Shown: positions 34,688 through 43,915, counted from the stretch's first letter. The stretch is DNA of 64,000 nt from UBA1822 sp963615055 (GCA_963615055.1 CAVEFO010000004.1:1-64000), one strand, 5' to 3'. Numbers and translations are program-made. Notes: generated from the letters alone by a model not told the origin.

Positions 34688-34777
34688 TTATTTCAAAATC
34701 GAAACCACCGATGAAATGATGATTGCAATCAGCATTCCAAAGGCTATCATGAGAGATAACACTTCGTAAGTCTTCAT
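34688..34777 (-). CDS. Type I toxin 2, holin-like small hydrophobic peptide
   Basis: A 29-residue peptide starting MKTYEVLSLMIAFGML, then an Ile/Val/Ser-rich membrane segment and a final Lys. It is a clear paralogue of toxin 1 (shared LSLMIAFG core and AAAGGGGGTGAT ribosome site). Its start lies 54 bases after the stop of the PLD-ATPase gene and I found no consensus promoter in that gap. It may have a promoter in the 3' end of that gene or be co-transcribed with it, unlike toxin 1. Confidence 0.83.
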   Translation of the reverse strand: MKTYEVLSLMIAFGMLIAIIISSVVSILK

Positions 34778-34831
34778 GCAATCACCCCCTTTCGGACATA
34801 ACCGACTGCCTCGAAGATAACACAAGGCCTT

Positions 34832-36904
34832 TCAATCTTTATCCCAAATCTTCCACCAACTTTTCTCTTTTCCGATGGTAATGCCCAGATAGTCCTCCAT
34901 CTTCTTCAGATCCATCGTCACAAAAGGCTGCCCAGCGACGTATTGGACCAGCTCGGAGCCGTATTTATTTTGGAAATCCCGCGCCTGGTACCATTTTTCA
35001 AAATTGATTCGGATGAAATTGTGTTTCCGATTGATGACCCATTCGTCACTGTATTTCGTATAAAGATCCGTCAGGTCTTTGATATTTTCTTCCGTATTGG
35101 CCGTTTTGAGATAGTAATAGCGATCATAGACATCGATAAAACGCTCATCCGCAAAGCCGTAATGCGCAAAAATCGCCTTCAAAATTTTTGATGACAGCGC
35201 CAAGAGATCCGGCGGCTCTTTTCTCGTTTCATCCGAAAGCGATTCCAGATAGGTCGGATATTTCGCGAGCATTTCTTTCAAATACAATTTGTACAAAGCA
35301 CCGGTCATCTTCTGCAGACAGCCCATTCTCCGATTCGTTTTCAGATTGCTGTTTCGGCCGGTCTTCATCTTGATATCAAAGGACACCGTCCGTTTATTCA
35401 GCGCTTCGTCAATCGCGCCGATCCCGTTCGTCGTGAAAATGACCGGGGAGAGATGTTCGTCCAAAATGTAATCGGTTTTGATGAAACGTTCCCCGTAGCT
35501 GCGCCAATTTTTGCTCTCCAGCTCATCGACGACAAGCGGCAGCCCTTTGCAAGCCTGGATCTTCTTTTGCAATTCAGCCGGTGCATTGTCTTTCGCGCTG
35601 GCGGAGCGAATCAATCCGTTTTTCCCGTCGATATTCACATTGTATTCATTGAACATCGTATGCAAAATAAAACGCGTCAAAAACGTTTTCCCCGCATTCG
35701 TGATGCCGTGCAGCAAGAGAAACATCGGGAAATTGATCACTTCGACCCCGACCGGACAGCGGGCGCGCGTGACGGAAATAAAAGGCGCGCAAAACGCGAA
35801 ATTCACCGTCGCATAGTATTTCTTGACGCCGTTTGGAATATCTCCCGTAAATTCACATTCCGGATCAAAATATCCGTCAAAAAATTCTCGGAAGAGAGAA
35901 ATATCGTTTTTTACGTCACCTTCCGAAATGTTGTCCAAATCCACCGGTTCTCCGTTGAAAAAGACCGTGTTTTTATCGACGTCAAACCAAAATTGCGGAT
36001 AGACCCGCAGCACTTCTTCTTTCGCCGTAAACGCCGCTTTGGCATCCGCCGCGAATTTTTTTACATTTTCGTAAGCCAGCAGCCGAATTCCTTTTTGCTT
36101 TTGGATGAATTGATTCAAATCAAGATTTTTCTCTCGCATGAACTGTTTCCATTCCTGCATCGGCAAATGGTAGCTGTCGACTTTTGCCTCTTGCGGCGCT
36201 TCTTCGACAATCAGCGTCTTGACCGTCTTCACCTCTTGGACGGCCGGCAATTCTTCCAATTTATCCAGCGCCAATTCCCGAATCGTGTCTTTTGAAATTT
36301 CCCACGTGCTCAAAAGTTTCGTCTTTTCATACAAATCGCGATAAATTTCATATGTCCGGAAATCATCGGCCACATTGATAATTTCCAGCTGCTCGCCACC
36401 GAATGCTTTCTGCGAAAAATTAGCGCTGCCGGTGATTACACGATACCGATTGGCCGCATCGTCGGACAGCAGGAAAATTTTCTGGTGACTGGTATAACTG
36501 TTGAGTTTCGTGACATAGAGCGACAATGTCCCGTCGCCGATTCGTTTCACAATCAGATCGTTCCCTGCTTTATTCTCGGATTGCAGTTTTTTGATGGTCG
36601 CATATTGCACCGCAAGCTTGTCATTCAAGTTTCCGAGAACTTTTTCGTTCCCGAAAATAATTTCCGCATCTTCAAAATGCCGAATCATATTCCGAATCAT
36701 GCTTTCGCTGGAGGAAAACGTAATCACGCGCAGCACTTTGAATCCTTGAAACAATTCCACGGGATTGGAAACAGTCTGCTTTTCGAGTGCTTGGAAGCGC
36801 ACGATGTCCAGCTCGCGATGAACTTCCGCGACCTCTTCCGTCTCGTCTTCCCCGCCAAACAGCCCCAATTCGAAATCGTTTTCTTCCGTCACTTTTCGGC
36901 TCAT
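34832..36904 (-). CDS. PLD-like nuclease fused to a P-loop ATPase
   Basis: A 690-residue two-domain protein. Residues about 50-200 form a phospholipase D-like fold with one HKD-type motif: H140 and K142 (SHQKIFLL), an Asp near 148, and GSANFSQKAFGG (G159, S160, N162). One motif means a dimer would form the active site; PLD folds in such proteins are often nucleases. After a charged linker (205-245), residues about 350-560 hold an AAA+/SF3-helicase-like ATPase: Walker A GITNAGKT (400-407), Walker B LPLVVDE (455-461), and a sensor-like VIFTTNG. AGGAGG precedes the ATG and TATAAT is at 36945-36950. Role unknown; defence or mobile-element function is inferred. Confidence 0.75.
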   Translation of the reverse strand: MSRKVTEENDFELGLFGGEDETEEVAEVHRELDIVRFQALEKQTVSNPVELFQGFKVLRVITFSSSESMIRNMIRHFEDAEIIFGNEKVLGNLNDKLAVQYATIKKLQSENKAGNDLIVKRIGDGTLSLYVTKLNSYTSHQKIFLLSDDAANRYRVITGSANFSQKAFGGEQLEIINVADDFRTYEIYRDLYEKTKLLSTWEISKDTIRELALDKLEELPAVQEVKTVKTLIVEEAPQEAKVDSYHLPMQEWKQFMREKNLDLNQFIQKQKGIRLLAYENVKKFAADAKAAFTAKEEVLRVYPQFWFDVDKNTVFFNGEPVDLDNISEGDVKNDISLFREFFDGYFDPECEFTGDIPNGVKKYYATVNFAFCAPFISVTRARCPVGVEVINFPMFLLLHGITNAGKTFLTRFILHTMFNEYNVNIDGKNGLIRSASAKDNAPAELQKKIQACKGLPLVVDELESKNWRSYGERFIKTDYILDEHLSPVIFTTNGIGAIDEALNKRTVSFDIKMKTGRNSNLKTNRRMGCLQKMTGALYKLYLKEMLAKYPTYLESLSDETRKEPPDLLALSSKILKAIFAHYGFADERFIDVYDRYYYLKTANTEENIKDLTDLYTKYSDEWVINRKHNFIRINFEKWYQARDFQNKYGSELVQYVAGQPFVTMDLKKMEDYLGITIGKEKSWWKIWDKD

Positions 36905-36997
36905 CCTCTTTCCTCCTCTTTATGATTCCCAAGATATTTCCTTGATTATATCATCCGAAAACGGCATACTGCACCAAGTACAAATACAAAAAACGCA

Positions 36998-37051
36998 CAA
37001 AAATACCGGCCTCCCGACAGCAGATTAAAATCTGTCATCGGAAGGCCGGTA
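36998..37051 (-). terminator. Rho-independent terminator of the rsmD-coaD operon
   Basis: On the minus strand ACCGGCCT pairs with AGGCCGGT, with an inner GACAGATT/AATCTG(C) stem, followed by ATTTTTGTG. It is 15 bases after the coiled-coil gene. Confidence 0.88.
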
Positions 37052-37065
37052 TGAATGGGGGCTTC

Positions 37066-37530
37066 TTATTGCTTTGTCCGATTGGCATTGGAATCAATCA
37101 GGCTTTGGTGATTCTTTTTGAGGGTTTCCAACATATCTTCGAGCTGTGTTTCCACATATTTCATGACGTCGCTCGCATAGGTGACGGATTTTGTTTCCAA
37201 TTCTTCCGCCGCTTGGTTTGCGGACGTAACAATCTGATTCGCACGATCCTGCGCCTGTTTCACAAGTTCATTTTCATCGGTGATACGGGCGATGTAGTCT
37301 TTGGCCTGCGCAATCTGGTCATCGGCTTTTTTCTCGGCTTCGAGGAGGATGCGTTCTTTGTCGGCCACGACGCGTTTCGCATTGTCTAGCTCATTGGGCA
37401 GGGATTGATTGATGGCGTCGATGATGCGGATGATGTCTTCCTTGTCCACCATTTTTTTATTGGTGAAGGGGACGTCGCCCGCGTTCTTTACGACACTTTC
37501 CAGCTCTGCCAATAATTTCTTTGTGTCCAT
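37066..37530 (-). CDS. Coiled-coil protein next to coaD
   Basis: A 154-residue, highly charged helical protein without signal peptide or membrane segment. Residues about 50-110 are Ala/Glu/Lys-rich heptads (ERILLEAEKKADDQIAQAKD) like F-type ATPase b-subunit or DivIVA-like coiled coils, and databases often label such genes ATPase on that basis alone. It begins three bases after coaD and closes that operon with a terminator. Family knowledge: this neighbour of coaD is common in Firmicutes, but I know of no proven function. Confidence 0.8.
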   Translation of the reverse strand: MDTKKLLAELESVVKNAGDVPFTNKKMVDKEDIIRIIDAINQSLPNELDNAKRVVADKERILLEAEKKADDQIAQAKDYIARITDENELVKQAQDRANQIVTSANQAAEELETKSVTYASDVMKYVETQLEDMLETLKKNHQSLIDSNANRTKQ

Positions 37531-37533
37531 TGT

Positions 37534-38028
37534 TTACGCCTCACTTTTTTTGAATGGAAATTTTTTCCGGATGACTTGTTCGACATAGGGGGGCACCAGC
37601 TGGCTGAGATCGCCGCCGAAGCAAGCGAGTTCTCGGACGCCGGTGGAAGATAGATAGGAGTATTTCCCTTCTGTCATGAAAAAGGCCGTTTCAAGACGCG
37701 GCGCGACTTGTTTCAATAAAAGCGCCCGCTGAAATTCGTATTCGAAATCGCTGAAAGCGCGCAGGCCGCGAATAAGCAGGCGGCACTGTTTCGCTTCGGC
37801 GTATTCGTTCAAAAGTCCTTCAAAGGCGTCGACTTCGACGTTCGGATAGTCTTTCGTGACTTCCCGAAGCATATCGAGCCGCTCTCCCATGGTGAACATG
37901 CTTTTTTTATTGGGATTGACGAAGACGGCGACGATGAGTCGATCGACGAGCGCCGCGCTTCTTTCGATGATATTGAGATGCCCGTATGTGACGGGATCGA
38001 AGCTCCCGGGGCAAATGGCTATTTTCAT
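37534..38028 (-). CDS. coaD: Phosphopantetheine adenylyltransferase
   Basis: A 164-residue enzyme of normal length that joins ATP and 4'-phosphopantetheine to form dephospho-CoA, the penultimate step of CoA synthesis in the cytoplasm. The nucleotidyltransferase signature is complete: PGSFDPVTYGH near the N-terminus with the catalytic T/HxGH, LLIRGLRAFSDFEYE in the middle, and the SYLSSTGVREL motif. AAAGGTG lies before the ATG. It follows rsmD by four bases, a classical Firmicute pairing. Confidence 0.97.
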   Translation of the reverse strand: MKIAICPGSFDPVTYGHLNIIERSAALVDRLIVAVFVNPNKKSMFTMGERLDMLREVTKDYPNVEVDAFEGLLNEYAEAKQCRLLIRGLRAFSDFEYEFQRALLLKQVAPRLETAFFMTEGKYSYLSSTGVRELACFGGDLSQLVPPYVEQVIRKKFPFKKSEA

Positions 38029-38032
38029 GAAT

Positions 38033-38593
38033 TCACCTTTGTTTTGTGTAGTGCAGATAGGTCACGCAGGTGTCGCGCGCCTGTTTTTGTTTCCATACGG
38101 ACAATCTATCGCCATACGAATCGAGCCCAATAGGCTCGTCTGCATGGTGCTCTACGACGAGAATCGCGCCGTCTGCCAAGATGTCCGCTGCCAAGACTTG
38201 CGTCAGTATGGTCCGGATATAGCCTTTTTGATAGGGCGGATCCATAAAAACATAATCATACGAACGACCGCGAAGAGAGGAAGTCGCCGCCGCGGCGTCC
38301 CATGCCACTATTTCCGCTCGCGCTTCGACATGGCATTTCCGCGCGTTTTCCCGCAAGAGGCTTCCGGTCGCTTTATCGATGAATGTGGCACTTTTCGCGC
38401 CGCGCGAGAGGGCTTCGAGACCCATGGCACCGGTCCCGGCAAAGATGTCCAAGACGCGGGTTTCCAAAATACCCACATTGGCGAGTACATTGAAAATGCT
38501 TTCCCGTGTCCTTCCCAACGTCGGTCTCGTCGCAAGACCGGCCGGCGCGGACAGGACGGTGCCCTTGGCGCTGCCTCCAATGATTCTCAGCAT
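38033..38593 (-). CDS. rsmD: 16S rRNA (guanine966-N2)-methyltransferase
   Basis: A 186-residue Rossmann methyltransferase that modifies G966 of 16S rRNA during small-subunit assembly. It starts MLRIIGGSAKG and TRPTLGRTRES as RsmD proteins do, has the SAM-binding stretch VLDIFAGTGAMGLEALSRGA, and the catalytic DPPY motif in YVFMDPPYQKG. It heads the operon with coaD. A good promoter lies 15-45 bases upstream. Confidence 0.95.
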   Translation of the reverse strand: MLRIIGGSAKGTVLSAPAGLATRPTLGRTRESIFNVLANVGILETRVLDIFAGTGAMGLEALSRGAKSATFIDKATGSLLRENARKCHVEARAEIVAWDAAAATSSLRGRSYDYVFMDPPYQKGYIRTILTQVLAADILADGAILVVEHHADEPIGLDSYGDRLSVWKQKQARDTCVTYLHYTKQR

Positions 38594-38608
38594 GGTTTCT
38601 ACCTACGT

Positions 38609-38636
38609 ATTATATCATAGTTTGAAATATCTTCAA
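38609..38636 (-). promoter_or_regulatory. Promoter of rsmD-coaD
   Basis: On the minus strand: TTGAAG (38631-38636), 16-base spacer, TATAAT (38609-38614). The rest of the gap up to gpsA (to 38798) holds only heptamer-like GTTTACCGT and ACGGTTTACG fragments. Confidence 0.7.
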
Positions 38637-38798
38637 TTCAAAAAGACCGTCGGCGACATTTCGCACTCGGCGTTGTCCGTTTACCGTCCCGCACATGGAT
38701 GTAACGACTAAATTTCTTACGCGCAATCCACGGTTTACGAAAAACGGACAACGCCGCGATGTGCCTCCGGATCGAAGCACGCGTTATCCACGGTTGCT

Positions 38799-39827
38799 TT
38801 ACAAATTGAGTTCGCTTCCGGGAAGGTGCTCTTCCGTTTCCGCTTTTTTCGCACGGTTCATCAGATGCTCGATGGCTTCGGCCGGCGTGTAATCTCCGCG
38901 AATCACGTGATACATTTCGTGGGTGATCGGCATACTGATTCCCTCTTTTTCGGCAATGTCATGCACGATGCGCGTCGTCCGCACGCCTTCGACGACCATT
39001 TGGGTGCCGGACAAGATTTCATCAATCGTTTTCCCCTGCGCCAACAGGACGCCGGCTCTATGATTGCGGCTGTGCTCGCTGATGCAGGTCGCCACGAGAT
39101 CCCCCATGCCGGACAGGCCGAAGAATGTGCTCATTTTCGCGCCGTAATGGGTGCCGAAGCGCGTCATTTCCACAAGCCCCCGCGTCATCAGTGCCGCGCG
39201 GCTGTTGTCCCCGAAGCGAAGTCCGTCCAGAAGACCGCAAGCAATCGCGATGATATTTTTCAGACTGCCGCCGTATTCCACCCCAATGATATCATCACTG
39301 CGATACACGCGAAAAACGGGACCCATAAAAATATCTTGAATGAGCTCGACGGCGGCCTCATTCGTACCGGCCGCCACAGTGGCCGCCGGGCAGCCGCGTC
39401 CGATTTCTTCGGCATGATTCGGTCCGGAAATGACGACGACTCGCTCTGTTTTCCCCGCAAGTATCTCGCCGATCCCTTCGGAAATACGACGTCCGCTGTC
39501 ATCAGCCAATCCTTTGGAAGCGGAGGCAATGGTCACATCTTTGGTCAGATACGGCAGAAGGCTTTCGCAAGTTTTGGCCGCTGCCCCCGCCGGCGTGCAC
39601 AGAATAACACATTCCGCGCCCCGCGCCGCTTCTTCCAAATCGCTCGTAATACGGACGGTCTCCGGAATTTTCACACCGGGCAGATAAGTCTCATTCTCAT
39701 GCGTTTCCCGCAATTGCTGCGCCATATCGGAATTTCTGCAATAGAGCCAAACATCTTCATTTCTCGCCGCTAAAAGGCGCGCCATGGCCGTCCCCCAGCT
39801 TCCGGCACCGATCATTGCGATTTTCAT
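38799..39827 (-). CDS. gpsA: Glycerol-3-phosphate dehydrogenase [NAD(P)+]
   Basis: A 342-residue cytoplasmic enzyme that reduces dihydroxyacetone phosphate to glycerol 3-phosphate for phospholipid synthesis. The N-terminal Rossmann motif is GAGSWGTAMA; ISGPNHAEEIG and the catalytic-Lys region EYGGSLKNIIAIA match the family. An upstream GTG (39836) is part of the GGGAGGTG ribosome site, so the ATG at 39827 is the start. It follows plsY, the acyltransferase that uses its product. Confidence 0.97.
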   Translation of the reverse strand: MKIAMIGAGSWGTAMARLLAARNEDVWLYCRNSDMAQQLRETHENETYLPGVKIPETVRITSDLEEAARGAECVILCTPAGAAAKTCESLLPYLTKDVTIASASKGLADDSGRRISEGIGEILAGKTERVVVISGPNHAEEIGRGCPAATVAAGTNEAAVELIQDIFMGPVFRVYRSDDIIGVEYGGSLKNIIAIACGLLDGLRFGDNSRAALMTRGLVEMTRFGTHYGAKMSTFFGLSGMGDLVATCISEHSRNHRAGVLLAQGKTIDEILSGTQMVVEGVRTTRIVHDIAEKEGISMPITHEMYHVIRGDYTPAEAIEHLMNRAKKAETEEHLPGSELNL

Positions 39828-39938
39828 GTGAATCACCTCCCACGAATTTTTTAATGTGTCTTTGACAGAACGTTTTTACACATACGACGCCAGCGTCGGA
39901 TGACAAAAGTCAGCAGTGAGCTTTCTACTCGTATCGTA

Positions 39939-40529
39939 TCACAAATCCGTTTTCTGCCTCGTGATTTTCTTTTCTTCTCCGCGAAGCAATCGTCCGATGT
40001 TGTCCTTGTGTTTCCCGACTACAATCGCCGCTGCCGCTATGGAAAACCAAATGTAAGGCGCATCATATCCTACGAGCCACACAAAAACCGGAATACACGC
40101 CGCCGCACAGACGGAAGCCAAGGAAACTAAACGCGTCACCGCAAAAATGACGCCCCAAAGGGCCAAGCCGATCCCCGCCGCCGCCGAGCAAAGATAAAGA
40201 AACAGGCCGAGACCGCACGCCACGCCGCGACCGCTTTTGAATTTCAAAAATACGGACCAATCGTTTCCAATCAAAGCGAAAATCGCGCAAAGAAGCGCCG
40301 TTTCCGTATCCGGCTCACCGAACCACACAGCCAAAATGCCTTTGGCCAAATCGCCCAAAAGCACGGCAGTCGCTGCCGGAAGACCGAAAGCGCGATAGGC
40401 ATTGGTCGCGCCGATATTGCCGCTGCCGACATTGCGCAAATCGGTCCTGTATACCCATTTCCCTATCAGATACCCGCAAGGAATCGAGCCGATCAGATAG
40501 GCCAGAAGACACAAAAATGCCGTCGTCAT
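39939..40529 (-). CDS. plsY: Acyl-phosphate:glycerol-3-phosphate acyltransferase
   Basis: A 196-residue inner-membrane enzyme that acylates glycerol 3-phosphate from acyl phosphate, the first committed step of phospholipid synthesis. Family marks are the N-terminal helix with YLIGSIPCGYLIG, the GSGNIGATNAYR loop, FKSGRGVACGLG, and the C-terminal KHKDNIGRLLRGEE. There are about five membrane segments. Its start overlaps the der stop by four bases. gpsA lies downstream, so substrate supply and use are co-transcribed. Confidence 0.97.
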   Translation of the reverse strand: MTTAFLCLLAYLIGSIPCGYLIGKWVYRTDLRNVGSGNIGATNAYRAFGLPAATAVLLGDLAKGILAVWFGEPDTETALLCAIFALIGNDWSVFLKFKSGRGVACGLGLFLYLCSAAAGIGLALWGVIFAVTRLVSLASVCAAACIPVFVWLVGYDAPYIWFSIAAAAIVVGKHKDNIGRLLRGEEKKITRQKTDL

Positions 40530-41854
40530 ACGTCACCCTCATCCTTTTTGCTTCGCACGACAATCCGAATGGGCGTTCCTTCAAACCCAAAAGATTCTCG
40601 CAACCGGTTTTCCAAAAAGCGTATGTAGGAGAAATGAATCAAATTCGCATCATTGGCAAAGAGGACGAATGTCGGCGGACGAATGCCGACTTCGGTCATG
40701 TAATAAATTTTGGCGACACGTCCCGCATGGGCCGGCGGCGGATACACCATTTTCGCATCGTCGAGCAAATCATTCAGGACAGCGGTGGAAATCCGCATAC
40801 TGTGCTGATCGGCGACAAATTCGAGCAATTCGGCCAATCGATGAATACGCTGCTTCGTAAGCGCCGACCCGTAGAGAACGGGCGCGTAGGGCGCAAAAGG
40901 CAATGCTTTTCGGATATCTTCGGTGTAATGCACCATGGTATTCGTGTCTTTTTCGACTTTGTCCCATTTATTGACGAGAAGAATCAGCCCTTTTCCCGCT
41001 TCGTGCACATAGCCGGCAATGCGTTTATCCTGCTCCGTCACCTGATCGACGGCATCCAAAAGCAGCACGGCGACATCGCAATTATCAATGGCACGAATCG
41101 AGCGAATGACGCTGTAATGCTCCAGCGTATCGGTGATTTTCCCCTTGCGCCGCATCCCGGCCGTATCGACCAGGATGAATTCTTTCCCTTGGTATTTCCA
41201 AAGCGAATCCACCGCGTCACGCGTCGTGCCCCATTCATCGGCGACAAGCGAACGTTCATAACCTAAAAGCGCATTGATGAGCGTGGATTTCCCCACATTC
41301 GGGCGCCCGATGATCGCCGCACGAATCGGCGCATTTTCATCGCGCACTTCCACCGGCGGAAAATAAGAAATGATTCGATCCAGCAAATCGCCAAAAGAGA
41401 GATGATTCACGGCGGAAATACCCTGCGGATCGCCCAGTCCCAGATTGTAAAATTCGTAGACGTCCGCTTCCTGATTCGGACTGTCGACTTTATTCACGGC
41501 CAGCACCACCGGTTTCCCTGTGCGACGAAGCATCCCCGCAATCATTTCATCATCTTGCGTGACGCCGCTGCGTGCGTCCGTGACAAAAATAATAACGTCC
41601 GCCTCTTCCATCGCAAGCTGCGCCTGCCGCCGGATCCCATCGACGACTTGATCGGGCGCATCCCGAAACTCAATCCCGCCGGTATCAATCAATGTGAAAT
41701 CCCGATCCAGCCATTTGACATCACAATAGATGCGATCCCGCGTCACGCCGGGGATGTCCTCGACAATGGAAACGCGCCGATGCGCGAGCCCATTGATCAA
41801 AGTGGATTTGCCTACATTCGGCCTGCCGACGATGGCCACAAGTGGTTTACTCAT
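40526..41854 (-). CDS. der: Ribosome-assembly GTPase Der (EngA)
   Basis: A 442-residue double-GTPase needed for 50S subunit maturation. Two G domains in tandem each carry GRPNVGKST (near residues 8-16 and about 180-188), plus NKVD and NKWD G4 motifs. The C-terminal KH-like domain ends in PIRIVVRSKKDEG. The open frame extends 37 codons upstream, but those residues are unrelated to Der and the AGGGAAG-preceded ATG at 41854 gives the standard start MSKPLVAIVGRPN. It overlaps plsY by four bases. Confidence 0.97.
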   Translation of the reverse strand: MSKPLVAIVGRPNVGKSTLINGLAHRRVSIVEDIPGVTRDRIYCDVKWLDRDFTLIDTGGIEFRDAPDQVVDGIRRQAQLAMEEADVIIFVTDARSGVTQDDEMIAGMLRRTGKPVVLAVNKVDSPNQEADVYEFYNLGLGDPQGISAVNHLSFGDLLDRIISYFPPVEVRDENAPIRAAIIGRPNVGKSTLINALLGYERSLVADEWGTTRDAVDSLWKYQGKEFILVDTAGMRRKGKITDTLEHYSVIRSIRAIDNCDVAVLLLDAVDQVTEQDKRIAGYVHEAGKGLILLVNKWDKVEKDTNTMVHYTEDIRKALPFAPYAPVLYGSALTKQRIHRLAELLEFVADQHSMRISTAVLNDLLDDAKMVYPPPAHAGRVAKIYYMTEVGIRPPTFVLFANDANLIHFSYIRFLENRLRESFGFEGTPIRIVVRSKKDEGDV

Positions 41855-41998
41855 ACGCTTTACTTCCCTAACCGATAATATCCCGATTTCATCGATAATT
41901 TTTCTGCCATAAAAGAACAGCGGCAGCCAAAAATACTGACTGCCGCGTCCAATCCAGCCCCGCACCGGGGTGCGGCTTTGGGTCTTTCGTTTTGATTA

Positions 41999-43915
41999 TT
42001 ATTCTTCCGCTGCTGCGGTTTCTTCCGCCGCTTCTCCTTCATGAATCGGCGCTTCCACGAGCGAGAAGCTGATCCGCTTTCTGTTTTCATCGATGCCGAT
42101 AATCCGCACGACGATGTCATCGCCCAAAGCGCAGATATCACTCGGCTTCGCCTCGCGGTCTTCCGTCATTTCATTGATGTGAAGCAATCCCGTGAGTCCG
42201 CCCGTGATTTCCACAATCACACCGAAATCCAAGACTTTGACGACTTTCGCATCCACGACGTCATCAATCGCCAGCTCATGCACGGACGTTTCCCACGGAT
42301 CCGGCACACATTCCTTATGCGTGAAGGAAATTCTCTGCTTTTCTTTATCGAAAGATTTGATTTTGACATCGATTTCCTGCTCCGGCGCCAAAACTTCTTC
42401 GACTTTGGCGATTTTCTTCCAGGAAATATCGGAAATGTGAAGGAGACCTTCCACGCCGTTCACGCTGATGAATGCGCCGTACGGCATAATCTTCTTGACG
42501 ACACCCTTCAAAATGTCGCCGTTTTCATAAGCCGCTTCGATAGCATCGAGCTCACCCGAACGCGCTTCTTCCAAAACCGCTTTGCGGGACAAGACCAGAC
42601 GATTCTTTGCACGGTCGACTTCCAAGATTTTCGCCGGGAACGTCTTTCCTTGCAAGGATGCGAGAGAATGGACGAAACGGAGGTCGCCCTGCGAAAGCGG
42701 AATGAAGCCGCGCAGTGCTTTGACCTGGACGAGCAGACCGACTTTAATGGCCTCGACGCCCTTACATTCGACGGTTTCATTCTTTTCGAAAGCCTCTTCC
42801 ACAACGTCCCAGTCGGCCAGACGATCCACCTTGATCTTGGATACGAAAATGGGGCTGTCTTCGCGAATCGCATTGATGACCTGGACGCGGACTTCATCAC
42901 CCACGTGCAGGATTTCGCTCAGATCCTCCGGCGCCGGAAATACGTATTCATGCGCCGGAAGCACGGCCTCCGTCTTGTACCCGAAGGAAATCATCGCGCG
43001 TTCCGCATCGACCTCGACGACGGTCCCCGTGACGACGCTGCCTTTCTTCACATCGAGGTTGGCTTCCTCGGCTTCCAACAATTCTTTCATGTCTTCCATA
43101 ATACTGACTACCTCCTCTATGATCCAGTCCGGCGTGGAAGCACCGGCTGTGATGCCAATCTTGTCCCGGCCATGAAACCATCGGAGAGAGAGCTCCTCCG
43201 CCGTCTCAATGTGATAAGTCCTGGCGCCCTCGGCTCTGCACACTTCCGCGAGACGAGTGGTATTGGCGCTGTTGCGTCCTCCGATGACAATCATGACGTC
43301 CATGTCCTTTGCCAGAGCTCTGGCAGCTTCCTGCCTCTCCGATGTCGCGCGGCAAATCGTCTTGTGGACTTCGATTTTATCCGCTTTTTCGGAAACGATA
43401 CGAATCATTTCTTCGGCCAAGGACTCCGAAAATGTTGTCTGTATGACGATGTGGGCTTCCTGTAAATGCGGGAGTTTTTCCGCTTCTTCCGGCGTCTCGA
43501 TCAAGAAGGATTTCCCTTCCGCCCATTCCGCGACGCTCTTCATTTCCGGATGATTTTTTTCACCGATGAGCACAACCTGACGGTCCTTTTCCACGAGCTC
43601 TTTTGTGATTTGCTGGTTGCGCATAACAAAAGGACACGTGGCATCTACCAAGGTCAGATTTTTGCACTTGATTGTATTATAGCACAAAGGGCCAACTCCA
43701 TGCGAACGAATAATGACAATTTCATCAGAAAATTTTTCAATATCCGAAATCGCGGGGACACCGGCCGCCGAAAGGCGCTCCACAACTTGCGGATTGTGAA
43801 TGAGCGGTCCCAGCGTCGCCGCTTTCTTTCCGGCGCGCGCCGTGTCTTCGGCAATCTTCATGGCGCGTTTGACGCCGTAGCAAAAGCCCATGGCACGGGC
43901 TTTATAAATTTCCAT
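41999..43915 (-). CDS. ispH: HMB-PP reductase IspH fused to S1 RNA-binding domains
   Basis: A 638-residue fusion. Residues 1 to about 280 are IspH, the last step of the non-mevalonate isoprenoid pathway; the three [Fe-S] cysteines C12 (MGFCYG), C94 (DATCPF) and C188 (KTICRATSERQ) and the SHG motif are present. Residues about 295 to 620 hold four S1/OB domains (for example VEGLLHISDIS and LTGLLHINEM), as in ribosomal protein S1. The fusion is known in Clostridia and Negativicutes. A TTG seven codons upstream extends the frame, but AAAGGA fits the ATG at 43915. plsC and cmk lie upstream, der downstream. Confidence 0.95.
   Translation of the reverse strand: MEIYKARAMGFCYGVKRAMKIAEDTARAGKKAATLGPLIHNPQVVERLSAAGVPAISDIEKFSDEIVIIRSHGVGPLCYNTIKCKNLTLVDATCPFVMRNQQITKELVEKDRQVVLIGEKNHPEMKSVAEWAEGKSFLIETPEEAEKLPHLQEAHIVIQTTFSESLAEEMIRIVSEKADKIEVHKTICRATSERQEAARALAKDMDVMIVIGGRNSANTTRLAEVCRAEGARTYHIETAEELSLRWFHGRDKIGITAGASTPDWIIEEVVSIMEDMKELLEAEEANLDVKKGSVVTGTVVEVDAERAMISFGYKTEAVLPAHEYVFPAPEDLSEILHVGDEVRVQVINAIREDSPIFVSKIKVDRLADWDVVEEAFEKNETVECKGVEAIKVGLLVQVKALRGFIPLSQGDLRFVHSLASLQGKTFPAKILEVDRAKNRLVLSRKAVLEEARSGELDAIEAAYENGDILKGVVKKIMPYGAFISVNGVEGLLHISDISWKKIAKVEEVLAPEQEIDVKIKSFDKEKQRISFTHKECVPDPWETSVHELAIDDVVDAKVVKVLDFGVIVEITGGLTGLLHINEMTEDREAKPSDICALGDDIVVRIIGIDENRKRISFSLVEAPIHEGEAAEETAAAEE

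Noticed and set aside
41855..41965. An N-terminal extension of der by 37 codons
   Set aside because: The extra residues do not resemble Der; the ATG at 41854 has a ribosome site and gives the canonical start.
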